DNA from: Lachnospiraceae bacterium | GTDB lineage: Bacteria > Bacillota > Clostridia > Lachnospirales > Lachnospiraceae | Reading direction: 5' to 3' | NCBI GenBank assembly: GCA_015057025.1 | Contig: SVFD01000001.1 | Span: 558,001-622,000 of the forward strand | DNA: 64,000 bases | In this document: positions 44,205 through 52,499 of the stretch, piece by piece | Position numbering within the stretch: position 1 is the first letter of the stretch | How the letters are laid out: each line of letters opens with the position of its first letter | Program-made: the position numbers and the translations under genes | The notes under the pieces: model-generated | What the model was told of the DNA's origin: nothing | Databases searched by the model: none | Seen by the model: the letters and a program-made list of their open reading frames with translations, nothing else

Positions 44205-45701
44205 ATGAAAAACAACAAAAAAGAAAAAGTAATCATCATTGGTGGCGGCATTGCAGGACTTTCAGCAGGAATTTATGCACTGCGCGCAGGTTTTGAAGCA
44301 GAAATTTATGAAAAGAATGCCATTCCCGGCGGTGAATGTATCGGATGGAACCGTAAAGGATATCACATTGATAACTGCATTCATTGGCTGACAGGAACTA
44401 AAAAAGGTACAGAACTTTATGACGTTTGGAAGACTGTTGAGGCACTGGATGACGAGATGGAATATGCACCTATCAATTCTTTTTATACGTCTACATATAA
44501 GGGGCAGAAGGTGACTCTTTGGAATGATTTGAAGCGTACCGAAGAGGAATTAATTGCAATTTCCCCTGAAGACGAAGAAGAGATTAAGAAGTTTATTCAG
44601 TACGTGGAATATTCCAAGCAGTGTCTGTTCCCGGCAAAGAAGCCAATGGAAATGTGGGGCGTTAAGGATTACATCAATATGGGTAAGACAATGATGGATT
44701 TTCCTAAGGTAATGAAGGAATTCGGTGCAATATCCCTTGAGGAATACAGCAAAAGATTTAAGCATCCCTTACTTCAGCATTTGATGTGTGATTATCTGCC
44801 TAAGTCATACTGTACCTATTCTTTTCTGGTTTCTTATGCCACAATGGCAGACGGAAACGGAAATATACCTATGGGAGCATCTCTTCAGATGTCTTTGCGC
44901 ATGGAGAAAAAATATAAAGACATGGGCGGGAAAATTTGCTATAATAAAGGCGTTAAGAAAATAAATATTGCCAAGAAAAAGGCTACAGGTATTGAACTTG
45001 AGGACGGTACTTTTATCGAAGGCGATTATGTGATACCGACTGTAGATACACATTTGTTGTTCAATAAATTGCTTTCCAAGGAATATATGCCGAAGGAATT
45101 GCGAGAAGCGTATGATGCACCCAAGGCATATCCTGCGACCAGCGGATTCCAGGTGGCATTTGCGGTAGAACTTTTACCGAATGAGGGTGAGACCGTATTT
45201 ATCGATATTGATCCGCTTTGCGTAGGTCAAAGAAGTTTTGAGAGAATGTATGTGAAATCATACGGATATGATCCTGTTTTTATCAAAGATGGTAAAACGG
45301 TGATTCAGACCTGCATTACACAGACTGATGAGGATTACGAATTCTGGAAGAGTTTATCACCTGAGGAATATAAAGCAACCAAAGAAAAACTTGTGAAAGA
45401 AGTAAAACTGCGCATTGAAAAGGCGTTTCCTGAATATGCAGGCAAGATGGAGTTTCTGGATGCGTGGACACCGCTTACTTACGAGAGATATTGCAACGCA
45501 TATCACGGAAGCTATATGAGTTTTGTCACGACGCCTATGGGTAAGCAGATTAAGATGAAGGGGCAGCTGAAGGGGATTAAGAACCTGTATGTTGCCGGTC
45601 AGTGGACCAATTCTCCCGGCGGTCTTCCCGTTGCGGTGGCAAGCGGCAAATTTGCAATCCAGAGAATTCTTAAGAAGCAGAGAAAAAGCATTGAGATATA
45701 A
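44205..45701 (+). CDS. FAD-dependent oxidoreductase, phytoene-desaturase/CrtI type
   Basis: The ATG at 44205 follows AAAGGAGAC; the product has 498 residues. The N-terminus is a Rossmann FAD fold, VIIIGGGIAGLSAGIYALRAGFEAEIYEK, and the C-terminus has the second FAD block NLYVAGQWTNSPGGLPVAVASG, as in CrtI and carotenoid isomerases. In anaerobic Clostridia such proteins are probably not carotenoid enzymes; the substrate may be a hydrophobic compound or fatty acid. A TetR gene 12 bases downstream and the operator upstream suggest induction by a ligand, perhaps the substrate. Confidence 0.86.
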   Translation: MKNNKKEKVIIIGGGIAGLSAGIYALRAGFEAEIYEKNAIPGGECIGWNRKGYHIDNCIHWLTGTKKGTELYDVWKTVEALDDEMEYAPINSFYTSTYKGQKVTLWNDLKRTEEELIAISPEDEEEIKKFIQYVEYSKQCLFPAKKPMEMWGVKDYINMGKTMMDFPKVMKEFGAISLEEYSKRFKHPLLQHLMCDYLPKSYCTYSFLVSYATMADGNGNIPMGASLQMSLRMEKKYKDMGGKICYNKGVKKINIAKKKATGIELEDGTFIEGDYVIPTVDTHLLFNKLLSKEYMPKELREAYDAPKAYPATSGFQVAFAVELLPNEGETVFIDIDPLCVGQRSFERMYVKSYGYDPVFIKDGKTVIQTCITQTDEDYEFWKSLSPEEYKATKEKLVKEVKLRIEKAFPEYAGKMEFLDAWTPLTYERYCNAYHGSYMSFVTTPMGKQIKMKGQLKGIKNLYVAGQWTNSPGGLPVAVASGKFAIQRILKKQRKSIEI

Positions 45702-45713
45702 AAGAGGACAGTT

Positions 45714-46280
45714 ATGACCAGAAAAGAGCAGAAGGAAGAAAGAAGAAAAGCAATTTTAATGACGGCATTGGACCTTTTTGTAAATCAAGGTTACTATGAA
45801 ACCAAGATTACGGACATTGCAGCAGCTGTTCCTATGAGTACGGGGCTTATGTTTCATTATTTTGAGTCCAAAGAAGAACTTTTGCTTGAACTGGTGAAAA
45901 TGGGTGCCGGTGCAACGAAGTTTGCGGATAAAATGCCTGAAATTCCTCCGGAGATTTATTTTACGGAATTTTTAAAGAGGCTGTTTGATTTTTCGAAAAG
46001 TCAGCCCTGGGTTTTTAATATGTTTATTCTTATGGGGCAGGCAAGAAGAGTTGGTATGCCGGAAGAAGCAAGAAAGATTGCGCTGTCCGTAAATACCATA
46101 GAAGAGTCTGCCAAGATGATAGAGAAAGGGCAGGAGACTGGCGTGTTTCGTCAGGGAGATGCATTACTCTTATCCATGTGTTTCTGGGCAACCGTGCAGG
46201 GAATTATGGAGGAGATGGCAGTGCATAAGGATATGAAGGCACCGGATCCTGAGTGGATTATGGGGATTTTGAGGAAGTAA
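45714..46280 (+). CDS. TetR/AcrR family repressor
   Basis: An 188-residue regulator with an N-terminal TetR helix-turn-helix (ILMTALDLFVNQGYYETKITDIAAAV...FHYFESKEELLLEL, about 13-62) and a C-terminal ligand-binding helical domain. It follows the oxidoreductase in one operon and probably binds the tandem palindrome at 44141. A terminator follows at 46291. Confidence 0.92.
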   Translation: MTRKEQKEERRKAILMTALDLFVNQGYYETKITDIAAAVPMSTGLMFHYFESKEELLLELVKMGAGATKFADKMPEIPPEIYFTEFLKRLFDFSKSQPWVFNMFILMGQARRVGMPEEARKIALSVNTIEESAKMIEKGQETGVFRQGDALLLSMCFWATVQGIMEEMAVHKDMKAPDPEWIMGILRK

Positions 46281-46290
46281 GAAAGTATAG

Positions 46291-46324
46291 AGCCGAGAGG
46301 AGTGAAATTCTCTCGGCTTTATTT
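46291..46324 (+). terminator. Terminator after tetR
   Basis: AGCCGAGAG / CTCTCGGCT stem (9-10 bp) with a T-rich tail, 10 bases after the stop. Confidence 0.85.
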
Positions 46325-46414
46325 TATATTCATATGGAAAGATATCCAAAACCACGCATTGCGTTGCTTGGGGTGATGTGATATAATATTTCAAAAGAAT
46401 AAAGAGGTGAAGTA

Positions 46415-46624
46415 ATGATGGATACTCAAAATAAAATAAAGGAACTTAGAATTAAAACAGGATTAAACAGGAAAGAGTTTTCTGAACATATTGGAATTCC
46501 ACTTCGTACTATTGAGGATTGGGAGGCGGGACGCAGAAATCCGCCGGAATATATTCCAAAACTAATTGATTATCAACTAAAGTATGAAGAATTAATGAAT
46601 GAATTAAGGGAGGGATGTGAGTGA
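46415..46624 (+). CDS. XRE-type HTH regulator, putative antitoxin
   Basis: A 69-residue protein that is almost only a Cro/CI helix-turn-helix (IKELRIKTGLNRKEFSEHIGIPLRTIEDWEAG). It has AAAGAGG upstream. The stop overlaps the start of the next gene (GTGA at 46621), so the two are coupled. A lone XRE protein with a coupled small partner is the usual layout of a toxin-antitoxin pair with antitoxin first. Confidence 0.85.
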   Translation: MMDTQNKIKELRIKTGLNRKEFSEHIGIPLRTIEDWEAGRRNPPEYIPKLIDYQLKYEELMNELREGCE

Positions 46625-47142
46625 GTAATAATATAACTATTATTACAGACTCGATAGGAAAAAAGATCGTATTAATCAATGATTTGCGATTCAAAGGAAA
46701 GACAAAAGAAGAATGGAATGAGATTGAGATTTTTTTAAAAGAATATATTGGAAAGTATTATGAAATCAGCGAAACAGCAGAAAAGATTTATATTGGAAAA
46801 GATTTTCCGGACGAATTTGTTCATGGAAAAGATAAAACGATATTAAAGGGGCCGAATCTAAAGGCAAAAGCAAACGCGTCTCTGGCAATAGGGGAATTAA
46901 TTGAAATTGCAGATAATAAGTCGGTTTCGCCGGATTACGGAAATAAGCATGGAAAGAAATCGAAATATGGATGGTATCGCTATGATACAAGATTGGCATT
47001 GCCGGTTTATAATGATGATGGAGAGGTTCAAAGATATAACATTTATAAGTTAAGAATGTTAGTACGGCATGATGAAGACGGAAAATTATATTTATATGAT
47101 TTTTTAAGAACAAAAAAAGAAACGAGTAGCCCGCTTGAGTAG
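46621..47142 (+). CDS. BECR-fold nuclease-like protein (PBECR type), putative toxin
   Basis: GTG start within the antitoxin stop; 173 residues. The C-terminal part (KYGWYRYDTRLALPVYN, RYNIYKLRMLVRHDEDGKLYLYDFLRTKKETSSPLE) resembles the PBECR domain, a barnase/EndoU/colicin/RelE-like RNase found in phage polyvalent proteins and MuF-type toxins. His in VRHDEDG and the Lys/Thr tail are the likely active residues by analogy. The middle (ANASLAIGELIEIA) is helical. Proposed role: RNase toxin held by the XRE protein. The resemblance is from memory of the motif and needs a profile search. Confidence 0.65.
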   Translation: MSNNITIITDSIGKKIVLINDLRFKGKTKEEWNEIEIFLKEYIGKYYEISETAEKIYIGKDFPDEFVHGKDKTILKGPNLKAKANASLAIGELIEIADNKSVSPDYGNKHGKKSKYGWYRYDTRLALPVYNDDGEVQRYNIYKLRMLVRHDEDGKLYLYDFLRTKKETSSPLE

Positions 47143-47278
47143 AAACTGTACGGTCGTAAAACTCATTTCTTATAAAGTTATGTTATATGATTTGGTTGAT
47201 GGTGTCAAGAGAGTTTTTTAAGTATTACATATTTCATAATAAATATAAGAAAAATATTTGAAGAATAGTATTATATAA

Positions 47279-47310
47279 ATTAAGTCGAAAGCGTTGCCTT
47301 TCGACTTAAT
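47279..47310. terminator. Strong hairpin in the gap before the LytTR operon
   Basis: A perfect 13-bp stem starting ATTAAGTCGAAAG with a 6-base loop. A weak AT tail follows, so it is a possible terminator of the XRE/nuclease pair. The gap 47143-47424 otherwise holds the element at 47317 and a promoter. Confidence 0.62.
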
Positions 47311-47316
47311 ATATAT

Positions 47317-47342
47317 TTCACAACATAAAAAGGTCGTTTCGC
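47317..47342 (+). promoter_or_regulatory. Putative LytTR-regulator binding element
   Basis: These 26 bases match 49691-49716 at 20 positions (shared core ACAACA...AAAAGG.CG.TTC). The second site contains a 9-bp direct repeat with a 21-bp period, the spacing of LytTR targets. Lying upstream of the LytTR response regulator gene, it may mediate autoregulation. Confidence 0.6.
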
Positions 47343-47392
47343 GCAAACGGAATATAAAAAAGAGATAATCAAGTCGATAAACCTACCGGGGA

Positions 47393-47398
47393 TATAAT
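47393..47398 (+). promoter_or_regulatory. Consensus -10 box upstream of the LytTR operon
   Basis: TATAAT in GATATAATG with no good -35 box at the expected distance, as in activator-dependent promoters. Transcription would begin just before the 32-codon ORF at 47425. Confidence 0.55.
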
Positions 47399-47424
47399 GT
47401 CTTTTAGAAAGGTTAGGTAAGGTT

Positions 47425-47523
47425 TATGTCTATAACAATTGGAAACAATAAGAGTGTTACGGACAGTTTTATCCAAAAGATGTATTCTCTCAGTTCTGCA
47501 ACCGGATTTGATATAAAGGCATA
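47425..47523 (+). CDS. 32-residue small ORF upstream of the LytTR system
   Basis: ATG with AAGG 4 bases upstream, encoding MSITIGNNKSVTDSF...GFDIKA and stopping 31 bases before the response regulator. It has no signal peptide or double-Gly leader. It may be a real small protein, a leader ORF, or the decayed start of a paralogue of the downstream cluster proteins. Confidence 0.4.
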
Positions 47524-47554
47524 AAAGTATAAAAATTGCAAAGGAACCAAAACT

Positions 47555-48262
47555 ATGCGAATAGCAATTTGTGATGATGAAAAGAACATCAGGGAATTAA
47601 TCGGAAATAAGATAACAAAGCAATACCCGGAGGCGGAGATTGTATTCTTTTCGTCCGGAGAAGAACTGCTTTTATCAAATTGGCAGATGGATATTTTATT
47701 TTTAGACATACAGATGTCCGGCAGAAACGGTATGGAGATTGCCAAAGAGCTACGACTAAAAGATAAAAATATGATAATCATTTTTGTAACAGCTGTAGAG
47801 GAGTACGTGTTTCACGCATTCGATGTAGGAGCTTTTCATTATATTGTAAAACCGATTGATGATACAAAATTTACAGATGTACTTCACAGGGCAGCAGAGG
47901 AGTTGAATTCACAGAAGCTAAATCGAAAAGAGTCGGAAGAAAAATATTTAATGATTCATAACGGTGGAGTACATACTAAGGTTGCGATAGAAGATATTGT
48001 CTATGCAGAGGTTTTTAACCGTAAAGTAGTGATCCATAAAACAGATGAAACAATGGAATATTACGGCAAAATGTCGGCCCTTGAGGCAATGGCAGGGGAT
48101 AGTTTTTTCAGACCCCACAGGGCATATCTTATCAATTTTAAGTATGTTGAAAAATATGATGCGAATACGATTTATCTGGAAAAGGGAAGTGTTCTTATGG
48201 CAAAGCAGAAATATCCCGAGTTCGTTAAAAAGTATATGAAGTATATTCAAAAGAGGGGATAA
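47555..48262 (+). CDS. LytTR-family response regulator
   Basis: A 235-residue regulator: REC domain with the acidic pair Asp7/Asp8 and the phosphoacceptor Asp51 (LFLDIQMSG), then a LytTR DNA-binding domain (about 130-230: VHTKVAIEDIVYAEVFNRKVVIH, FFRPHRAYLINFKYVEKY). AgrA/VirR-type proteins bind paired 9-bp direct repeats. Candidate sites occur at 47317 and 49691. AAAGGA precedes the start. It is coupled to the histidine kinase behind it. Confidence 0.93.
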   Translation: MRIAICDDEKNIRELIGNKITKQYPEAEIVFFSSGEELLLSNWQMDILFLDIQMSGRNGMEIAKELRLKDKNMIIIFVTAVEEYVFHAFDVGAFHYIVKPIDDTKFTDVLHRAAEELNSQKLNRKESEEKYLMIHNGGVHTKVAIEDIVYAEVFNRKVVIHKTDETMEYYGKMSALEAMAGDSFFRPHRAYLINFKYVEKYDANTIYLEKGSVLMAKQKYPEFVKKYMKYIQKRG

Positions 48263-48268
48263 CCGTTT

Positions 48269-49636
48269 ATGTATAACATGGAAACATATTGGGCAATCGC
48301 AAATCATACAATCGCAATCTTAGGTATTATAATATTCGGTTGGCTGTTTTATAAGTTTGTTAAGCCGTTTATGAAAGAAAAAGCGTTTTATGTTGGAATA
48401 AGTTATTCCGTAATCATGCTTATTTTATACTGCGTGCCATGGGAGATTACATATCCATACCTTTGGAGTGTATTTGCGGCGTGCGTGGCTATGTGTCTCT
48501 TGGAAAGAAGAAACATCAAACAGAAAATATTATTGGCGACGGTGATGTACCTATTCCGCTGGATGGTGTATGGGGTAATACTGTTGCTTAGAGATATTAT
48601 GTTTGCTCTTTTTATCAATACACCATATATGCTTATGCATCCGGTAGCACAATGGGTAACCTATGTTATTGTGGAGCTGATATACTACAGTGTGGCCATA
48701 GCGATTATGTATCTGGTAATCAAGCTGTTTCATAAAGTGTATGTAAATAAAAAAGAAGATATATCAGGAAAAGAATTGATATTGCTTTTTGCCACGCTGT
48801 TGACAGTGATGATAGGGTATTTTACTTTTAATTACTTTTCAAATGTGTATTTGAAAGACATGGAAGTCTATATCTGGAATGTTCATCCGGGGTACACTTT
48901 TTTGCGGGTGATTTATCAGATTGTTTCTTTTGTAGCCATATTGATTGCAATTGTAACTTATCAGAAGATAAAGGAGAAACAGCGTGAGGAAAAAGTCAAT
49001 ATCCTTTTGGCAGAGCAGATTGAGAATACGAAGCAACATATCGGCGAAGTAGAAAGACTGTATGGGGATATACGGGCATTAAAACATGATATAGGTAATC
49101 ATATTTCTGTATTGGAAAATCTTTTGCTGAAGAATGAAACCCAAGAGGCTGAAAAGTACTTGTCTGAATTGAAAGCGACTTGGAATGAGAGTGTGGGAGA
49201 AATAAAAACAGGAAACCCTGTTACAGATGTGATTTTGATGCAGAAGAAAAAAGAAGCGGAGGAAAAAGGGATTGATTTTGAATGCAATTTCTTTTATCCG
49301 TCGGATACAAATATTAATGCCTTTGATGTCAGTGTAATTTTAAATAATGCTATTCAAAATGCGTTTGAAGGGGTTGTTGGTTGTGAAAGTCCGTATATAT
49401 TCATATCAGCTTACCGCAAGAAAAACGCGTATGTTGTAGAGGTAAAAAACAGTATTTGTAAAAGCGTAGATATTGAAGACGAAACAGGTTTGCCGGAGAC
49501 CACAAAGAAAGATAAGGGAAGCCATGGATTTGGTCTTGTAAATATCCGAAGGGTGGCGCAGAGGTATTATGGTGATATCGATATCAGTCAGGAAGAAAAG
49601 AGTTTTACGTTGACGGTTATGTTGATGCTTGACTAA
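48269..49636 (+). CDS. GHKL (AgrC-type) sensor histidine kinase
   Basis: A 455-residue kinase with about six transmembrane helices (10-220), a coiled-coil linker and a GHKL catalytic domain. The phosphoacceptor is His273 in RALKHDIGNHISVL; the N box is VILNNAIQNAFEG and the G box GSHGFGLVNI. This architecture is typical of peptide-sensing AgrC/ComD kinases. No pheromone processing gene (agrB-type) is seen nearby, so the signal is unknown. Confidence 0.92.
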   Translation: MYNMETYWAIANHTIAILGIIIFGWLFYKFVKPFMKEKAFYVGISYSVIMLILYCVPWEITYPYLWSVFAACVAMCLLERRNIKQKILLATVMYLFRWMVYGVILLLRDIMFALFINTPYMLMHPVAQWVTYVIVELIYYSVAIAIMYLVIKLFHKVYVNKKEDISGKELILLFATLLTVMIGYFTFNYFSNVYLKDMEVYIWNVHPGYTFLRVIYQIVSFVAILIAIVTYQKIKEKQREEKVNILLAEQIENTKQHIGEVERLYGDIRALKHDIGNHISVLENLLLKNETQEAEKYLSELKATWNESVGEIKTGNPVTDVILMQKKKEAEEKGIDFECNFFYPSDTNINAFDVSVILNNAIQNAFEGVVGCESPYIFISAYRKKNAYVVEVKNSICKSVDIEDETGLPETTKKDKGSHGFGLVNIRRVAQRYYGDIDISQEEKSFTLTVMLMLD

Positions 49637-49643
49637 AAATAGG

Positions 49644-49685
49644 GACACAATTTTGTACAAATTTGTATGAATTGTGTCTTTTGTT
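49644..49685 (+). terminator. Terminator after the sensor kinase gene
   Basis: GACACAATT / AATTGTGTC stem with a 17-base loop (itself partly paired) and a T-rich tail (TTTTGTTTTT), 8 bases after the stop. Confidence 0.78.
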
Positions 49686-49690
49686 TTTGC

Positions 49691-49720
49691 TTTACAACAG
49701 GAAAAGGGCGGTTCACAACA
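49691..49720 (+). promoter_or_regulatory. LytTR-type direct repeat upstream of the 49826 operon
   Basis: TTTACAACA at 49691-49699 and TTCACAACA at 49712-49720 are direct repeats with a 12-base spacer, a 21-bp period that puts both on the same DNA face. This is the geometry of LytTR binding sites. The left 26 bases also match the element at 47317. Confidence 0.65.
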
Positions 49721-49825
49721 AGTCTATTTAGTGTGAAGTTTTATCTTCCGAAATAGGAAGTAGCAGAAGTGTTTTTATATTTAGAAATGGATTTCTAATT
49801 AATACAATCAAGGAGGATGATGCGT

Positions 49826-50776
49826 ATGAATCTTACATCAAAAGTAAGCTATAGCGGACTAAATGTTCAAAATGCGCAAAGACTGAAAGATATTCGACGG
49901 GCAGAAGAGGAAGTTAGTTCGTATTACAATGATTTAGGCGGTGTAACTTACGAAAAAACAATCTCTGATTCCACATCAGCAGGGCTTGGGTTTATTCAAG
50001 AAATGGAAAAGAAACTCAGTGGTACAAAGTTTTTTGTTGGTACGGTAAGTTACGGGCAAACCTATGGTAATTCGTCAGATGTTAATTTTGTTGTGAATCC
50101 AAAATTTTTGAGCGAGTTAGGGACGGATGAAGCAACAAGAAAACAATTTGAAGAAGATGTTAAGTATCTAAATGATTTTCCCAAAAGATTTAGAGAACAA
50201 CAACTTGCAAATGGACGGGAAATTGTTAGTCAGGGTTGGTTCTGTGATGAGAATGGTAATTGGGGCGGATGGTCAATCAGCAGACCTGCAAAACAGGGTT
50301 CTGTTCTGCAAGATATGGCAGATAATGCAGAGAAAATAAGACAAGAGAGACTGGAAGAACAAAAGAACGCAGAGTTAGAGCTAAAAGAATATTTTGGTGA
50401 CCGTTTTAAAGGTTTTCGTGTTGAGTGGTTAGAAGAGAATGTGACGTCGGAAGAAGTCGAGAATGCAGAAGAGACAGATGAGGCTTCTGAAGAAGAAAGC
50501 GAGAGCATGTCCGGTAGGATAGGCGTGAATTTTGGTAAGACTGCAAGGAAAATTGCGGCAGCCAAAACAAGAGAACAACTACGGGCAGTGATAGCGGAAA
50601 TAGAAGGCGATATGCAGGAAGTCAAGGATGGCATTGAAAAAGGTTGGTGCGATCAGGCGGAGATGGAAAAAGTAAAACTTCTAATGTCTATGGCACAGAA
50701 TCGAATGGGACAGGTGGAAGACAGAGAGGCGACACCGGAAGAAGAAAGTATGTTTTTGATGGCATCACTAATGTAA
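49826..50776 (+). CDS. Unknown cytoplasmic-type protein, first of flagellum-flavoured cluster
   Basis: The ATG at 49826 is 9 bases after GGAGG; an ATG at 49817 is too close. The 316-residue protein has no signal peptide. The first half (MNLTSKVSYSGLNVQN...VGTVSYGQTYGNSSDVNFVVNP, SQGWFCDENGNWGGWS) looks like a folded domain; the second half is Glu-rich and helical. I do not recognise the family. The LytTR-type repeat upstream suggests control by the adjacent two-component system. Confidence 0.75.
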   Translation: MNLTSKVSYSGLNVQNAQRLKDIRRAEEEVSSYYNDLGGVTYEKTISDSTSAGLGFIQEMEKKLSGTKFFVGTVSYGQTYGNSSDVNFVVNPKFLSELGTDEATRKQFEEDVKYLNDFPKRFREQQLANGREIVSQGWFCDENGNWGGWSISRPAKQGSVLQDMADNAEKIRQERLEEQKNAELELKEYFGDRFKGFRVEWLEENVTSEEVENAEETDEASEEESESMSGRIGVNFGKTARKIAAAKTREQLRAVIAEIEGDMQEVKDGIEKGWCDQAEMEKVKLLMSMAQNRMGQVEDREATPEEESMFLMASLM

Positions 50777-50795
50777 ATTCAAGGAGGAATAGAGT

Positions 50796-51620
50796 ATGAA
50801 AATTAATGGTTTGAACGGAACAAATACACAATTTGGCGGAATGAATATGAAAGCAACAGATTCCGTCGGTAAAAATATTCAGAACAGGATTGCTAATGCA
50901 CAGAAACAGTTGCAGGAACTTTCTGCAAATACGGAAATGAGCATAGAAGAAAAACTGAAAAAGAGACAGGAAATCCAGCAGGAAATTACGGACTTAAATA
51001 ATGAGTTAAGACAACATCAGATTGAAGAGAGAATGAAAAAGCAACAGACAAAGAGTTCGTCTATGAATGATATGCTTGGCGGCAGTAAGACAGTGGCACC
51101 TAAAGTAGGAAAGAAAAGCGCGGGAATATCACAGGGAAGTATGAAGGCTATTATTTCGGCGGATTCCGCTATGGCACAGGCACGGGTACAAGGAAGTGCG
51201 GCTTCTCAAATGGAAGGCAGGGCCAGTGTGTTGGAAACGGAGATTAAATTAGATGCTGCCCGAGGCGGAAATGTGGAAGCAAAGAAAGAGGAACTTGCAG
51301 AGGTTAAGCAGAAAGCGGATGCGGCGCAGGATGCCCAACTGAATACCTTATCTGATGCGAATAAAGAACTTGAAGCCGCTGCGAAAGCAGAACGGCAGGC
51401 AGAAAAGGCAGAGGATAAAGATAAAAAGACTGATAAAAAGATAGATAAGAAGGAAGCGGTTTCAGAGAAAAAAGAAGATAAAAATGTGGCAGGTATAGAG
51501 GAAAAAGAATCTTTCAATATTGATGTGGAAGTAGAAATAACAGATATTGAAACCGCAAATGTTTCAACGGTATCTGAATCGGAAACCGCTACATATAACC
51601 ATGTTGATGTTCGCTTATAA
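50796..51620 (+). CDS. FlxA-like coiled-coil protein
   Basis: A 274-residue protein. Residues about 25-85 (RIANAQKQLQELSANTEMS, EEKLKKRQEIQQEITDLN) fit the FlxA-like pattern, a short helical hairpin found in flagellum-associated proteins. A Gly/Ser segment, an Ala/Glu-rich coiled coil and a Lys/Asp low-complexity stretch (DKDKKTDKKIDKK) follow. There is no signal peptide. AAGGAGG precedes the start. FlxA in E. coli is expressed with the flagellar regulon; its role is not established. Confidence 0.72.
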   Translation: MKINGLNGTNTQFGGMNMKATDSVGKNIQNRIANAQKQLQELSANTEMSIEEKLKKRQEIQQEITDLNNELRQHQIEERMKKQQTKSSSMNDMLGGSKTVAPKVGKKSAGISQGSMKAIISADSAMAQARVQGSAASQMEGRASVLETEIKLDAARGGNVEAKKEELAEVKQKADAAQDAQLNTLSDANKELEAAAKAERQAEKAEDKDKKTDKKIDKKEAVSEKKEDKNVAGIEEKESFNIDVEVEITDIETANVSTVSESETATYNHVDVRL

Positions 51621-51633
51621 GGAGGTAGAAATT

Positions 51634-52386
51634 ATGTCAGAAATCAATCATTTCAATGATTATGCAAGTAAATACAACACGAAGGCAGATTATTCATATT
51701 TGTTTGGAGGAATGCAGGCACCGTCGGCAGGCAGCACTTTTAGCCTTTCAGATTATGCGGCAATCAAGAACGGCAGCTACGGAAAACTTTTAAAAGCATA
51801 TTATGCACAGCAGGATGCGCAAAAGGCAGCTTCTGTCGGCGATTCCGTACAGAAGTCAACCCTTATGAAAACCGGAGCGGATGCGTTGAAGAAATCAGCA
51901 GAAATTTTAAATAATGGCGGACTCTGGGAAAAGAAAAAAATTACAAAGAAAGATGAAAAGACAGGAGTAGAAATCGAGACGGAAGATTATGATTGGAATG
52001 CAATTACAAAGGCTGTAAAGTCATTTGTGGAGGATTACAATGATGTGGTAGAACAGTCCGGAGATGCCAATGCAAAGGATGTACTTAGAAATGCAGTTTG
52101 GCTGACGGGTATGGTTGAGTCGAATGAGAAGATGCTTTCAAAGATTGGAATTAGCGTAAGCAAGGGGAATAAAATGGAACTGGATGAAGAAGCACTCAAA
52201 AAAGCGGATATCAGTTCTTTTAAAACATTGTTTACAGGACATAATTCATTGGCAGATAAGGTAGCTATGAAAGCGAAAAATATTTCGAATGCAGCGGCAA
52301 GAACAAGTGGTACATATAAGAGCAATGGAAAATACAATAATACATTGTCGGAGCTTGTATCCAAGAAGGTAGACGAGGAAGTGTAA
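51634..52386 (+). CDS. FliD-C-like protein with LSDY/GSY motif
   Basis: The ATG at 51634 has AAGGAGG upstream and gives 250 residues. The N-terminal part carries LSDY-AAIK-NGSY-GKLL-KAYY (about 45-65), also present in the 24735 product. The C-terminal half matches the end of flagellar cap protein FliD: VKSFVEDYNDVVEQ, LSKIGISVSKGNKMELDEEALKKA, FKTLFTGHNSLADKV. It is much shorter than FliD and lacks the filament-binding middle domain. A cap-like or adaptor role at an export apparatus is inferred. Confidence 0.75.
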   Translation: MSEINHFNDYASKYNTKADYSYLFGGMQAPSAGSTFSLSDYAAIKNGSYGKLLKAYYAQQDAQKAASVGDSVQKSTLMKTGADALKKSAEILNNGGLWEKKKITKKDEKTGVEIETEDYDWNAITKAVKSFVEDYNDVVEQSGDANAKDVLRNAVWLTGMVESNEKMLSKIGISVSKGNKMELDEEALKKADISSFKTLFTGHNSLADKVAMKAKNISNAAARTSGTYKSNGKYNNTLSELVSKKVDEEV

Positions 52387-52410
52387 TCTTTATAAAAGTG
52401 TACATTCATA

Positions 52411-52437
52411 TAAAGAATTCTAATTATCCTCCGATAT
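52411..52437 (+). promoter_or_regulatory. Putative sigma-28 (FliA/SigD) promoter
   Basis: TAAA, 15 bases, TCCGATAT: seven of eight bases of the SigD -10 consensus GCCGATAT with exact spacing. It would drive the gene at 52581, with a hairpin in the leader. Confidence 0.68.
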
Positions 52438-52456
52438 ATATTATAAGCTAAGGACG

Positions 52457-52499
52457 GCGTCTGTTTTCAAAGGATTGAATGTGAAAATAGGCGCTGTTT
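52457..52499 (+). terminator. Terminator-like hairpin between sigma-28 promoter and gene
   Basis: A 12-bp stem with two G-T pairs (GCGTCTGTTTTC / GAAAATAGGCGC), 14-base loop and a TGTTTTT tail. It can end the operon 49826-52386, but it also lies downstream of the promoter at 52411, so it could attenuate the 52581 gene. Confidence 0.7.
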
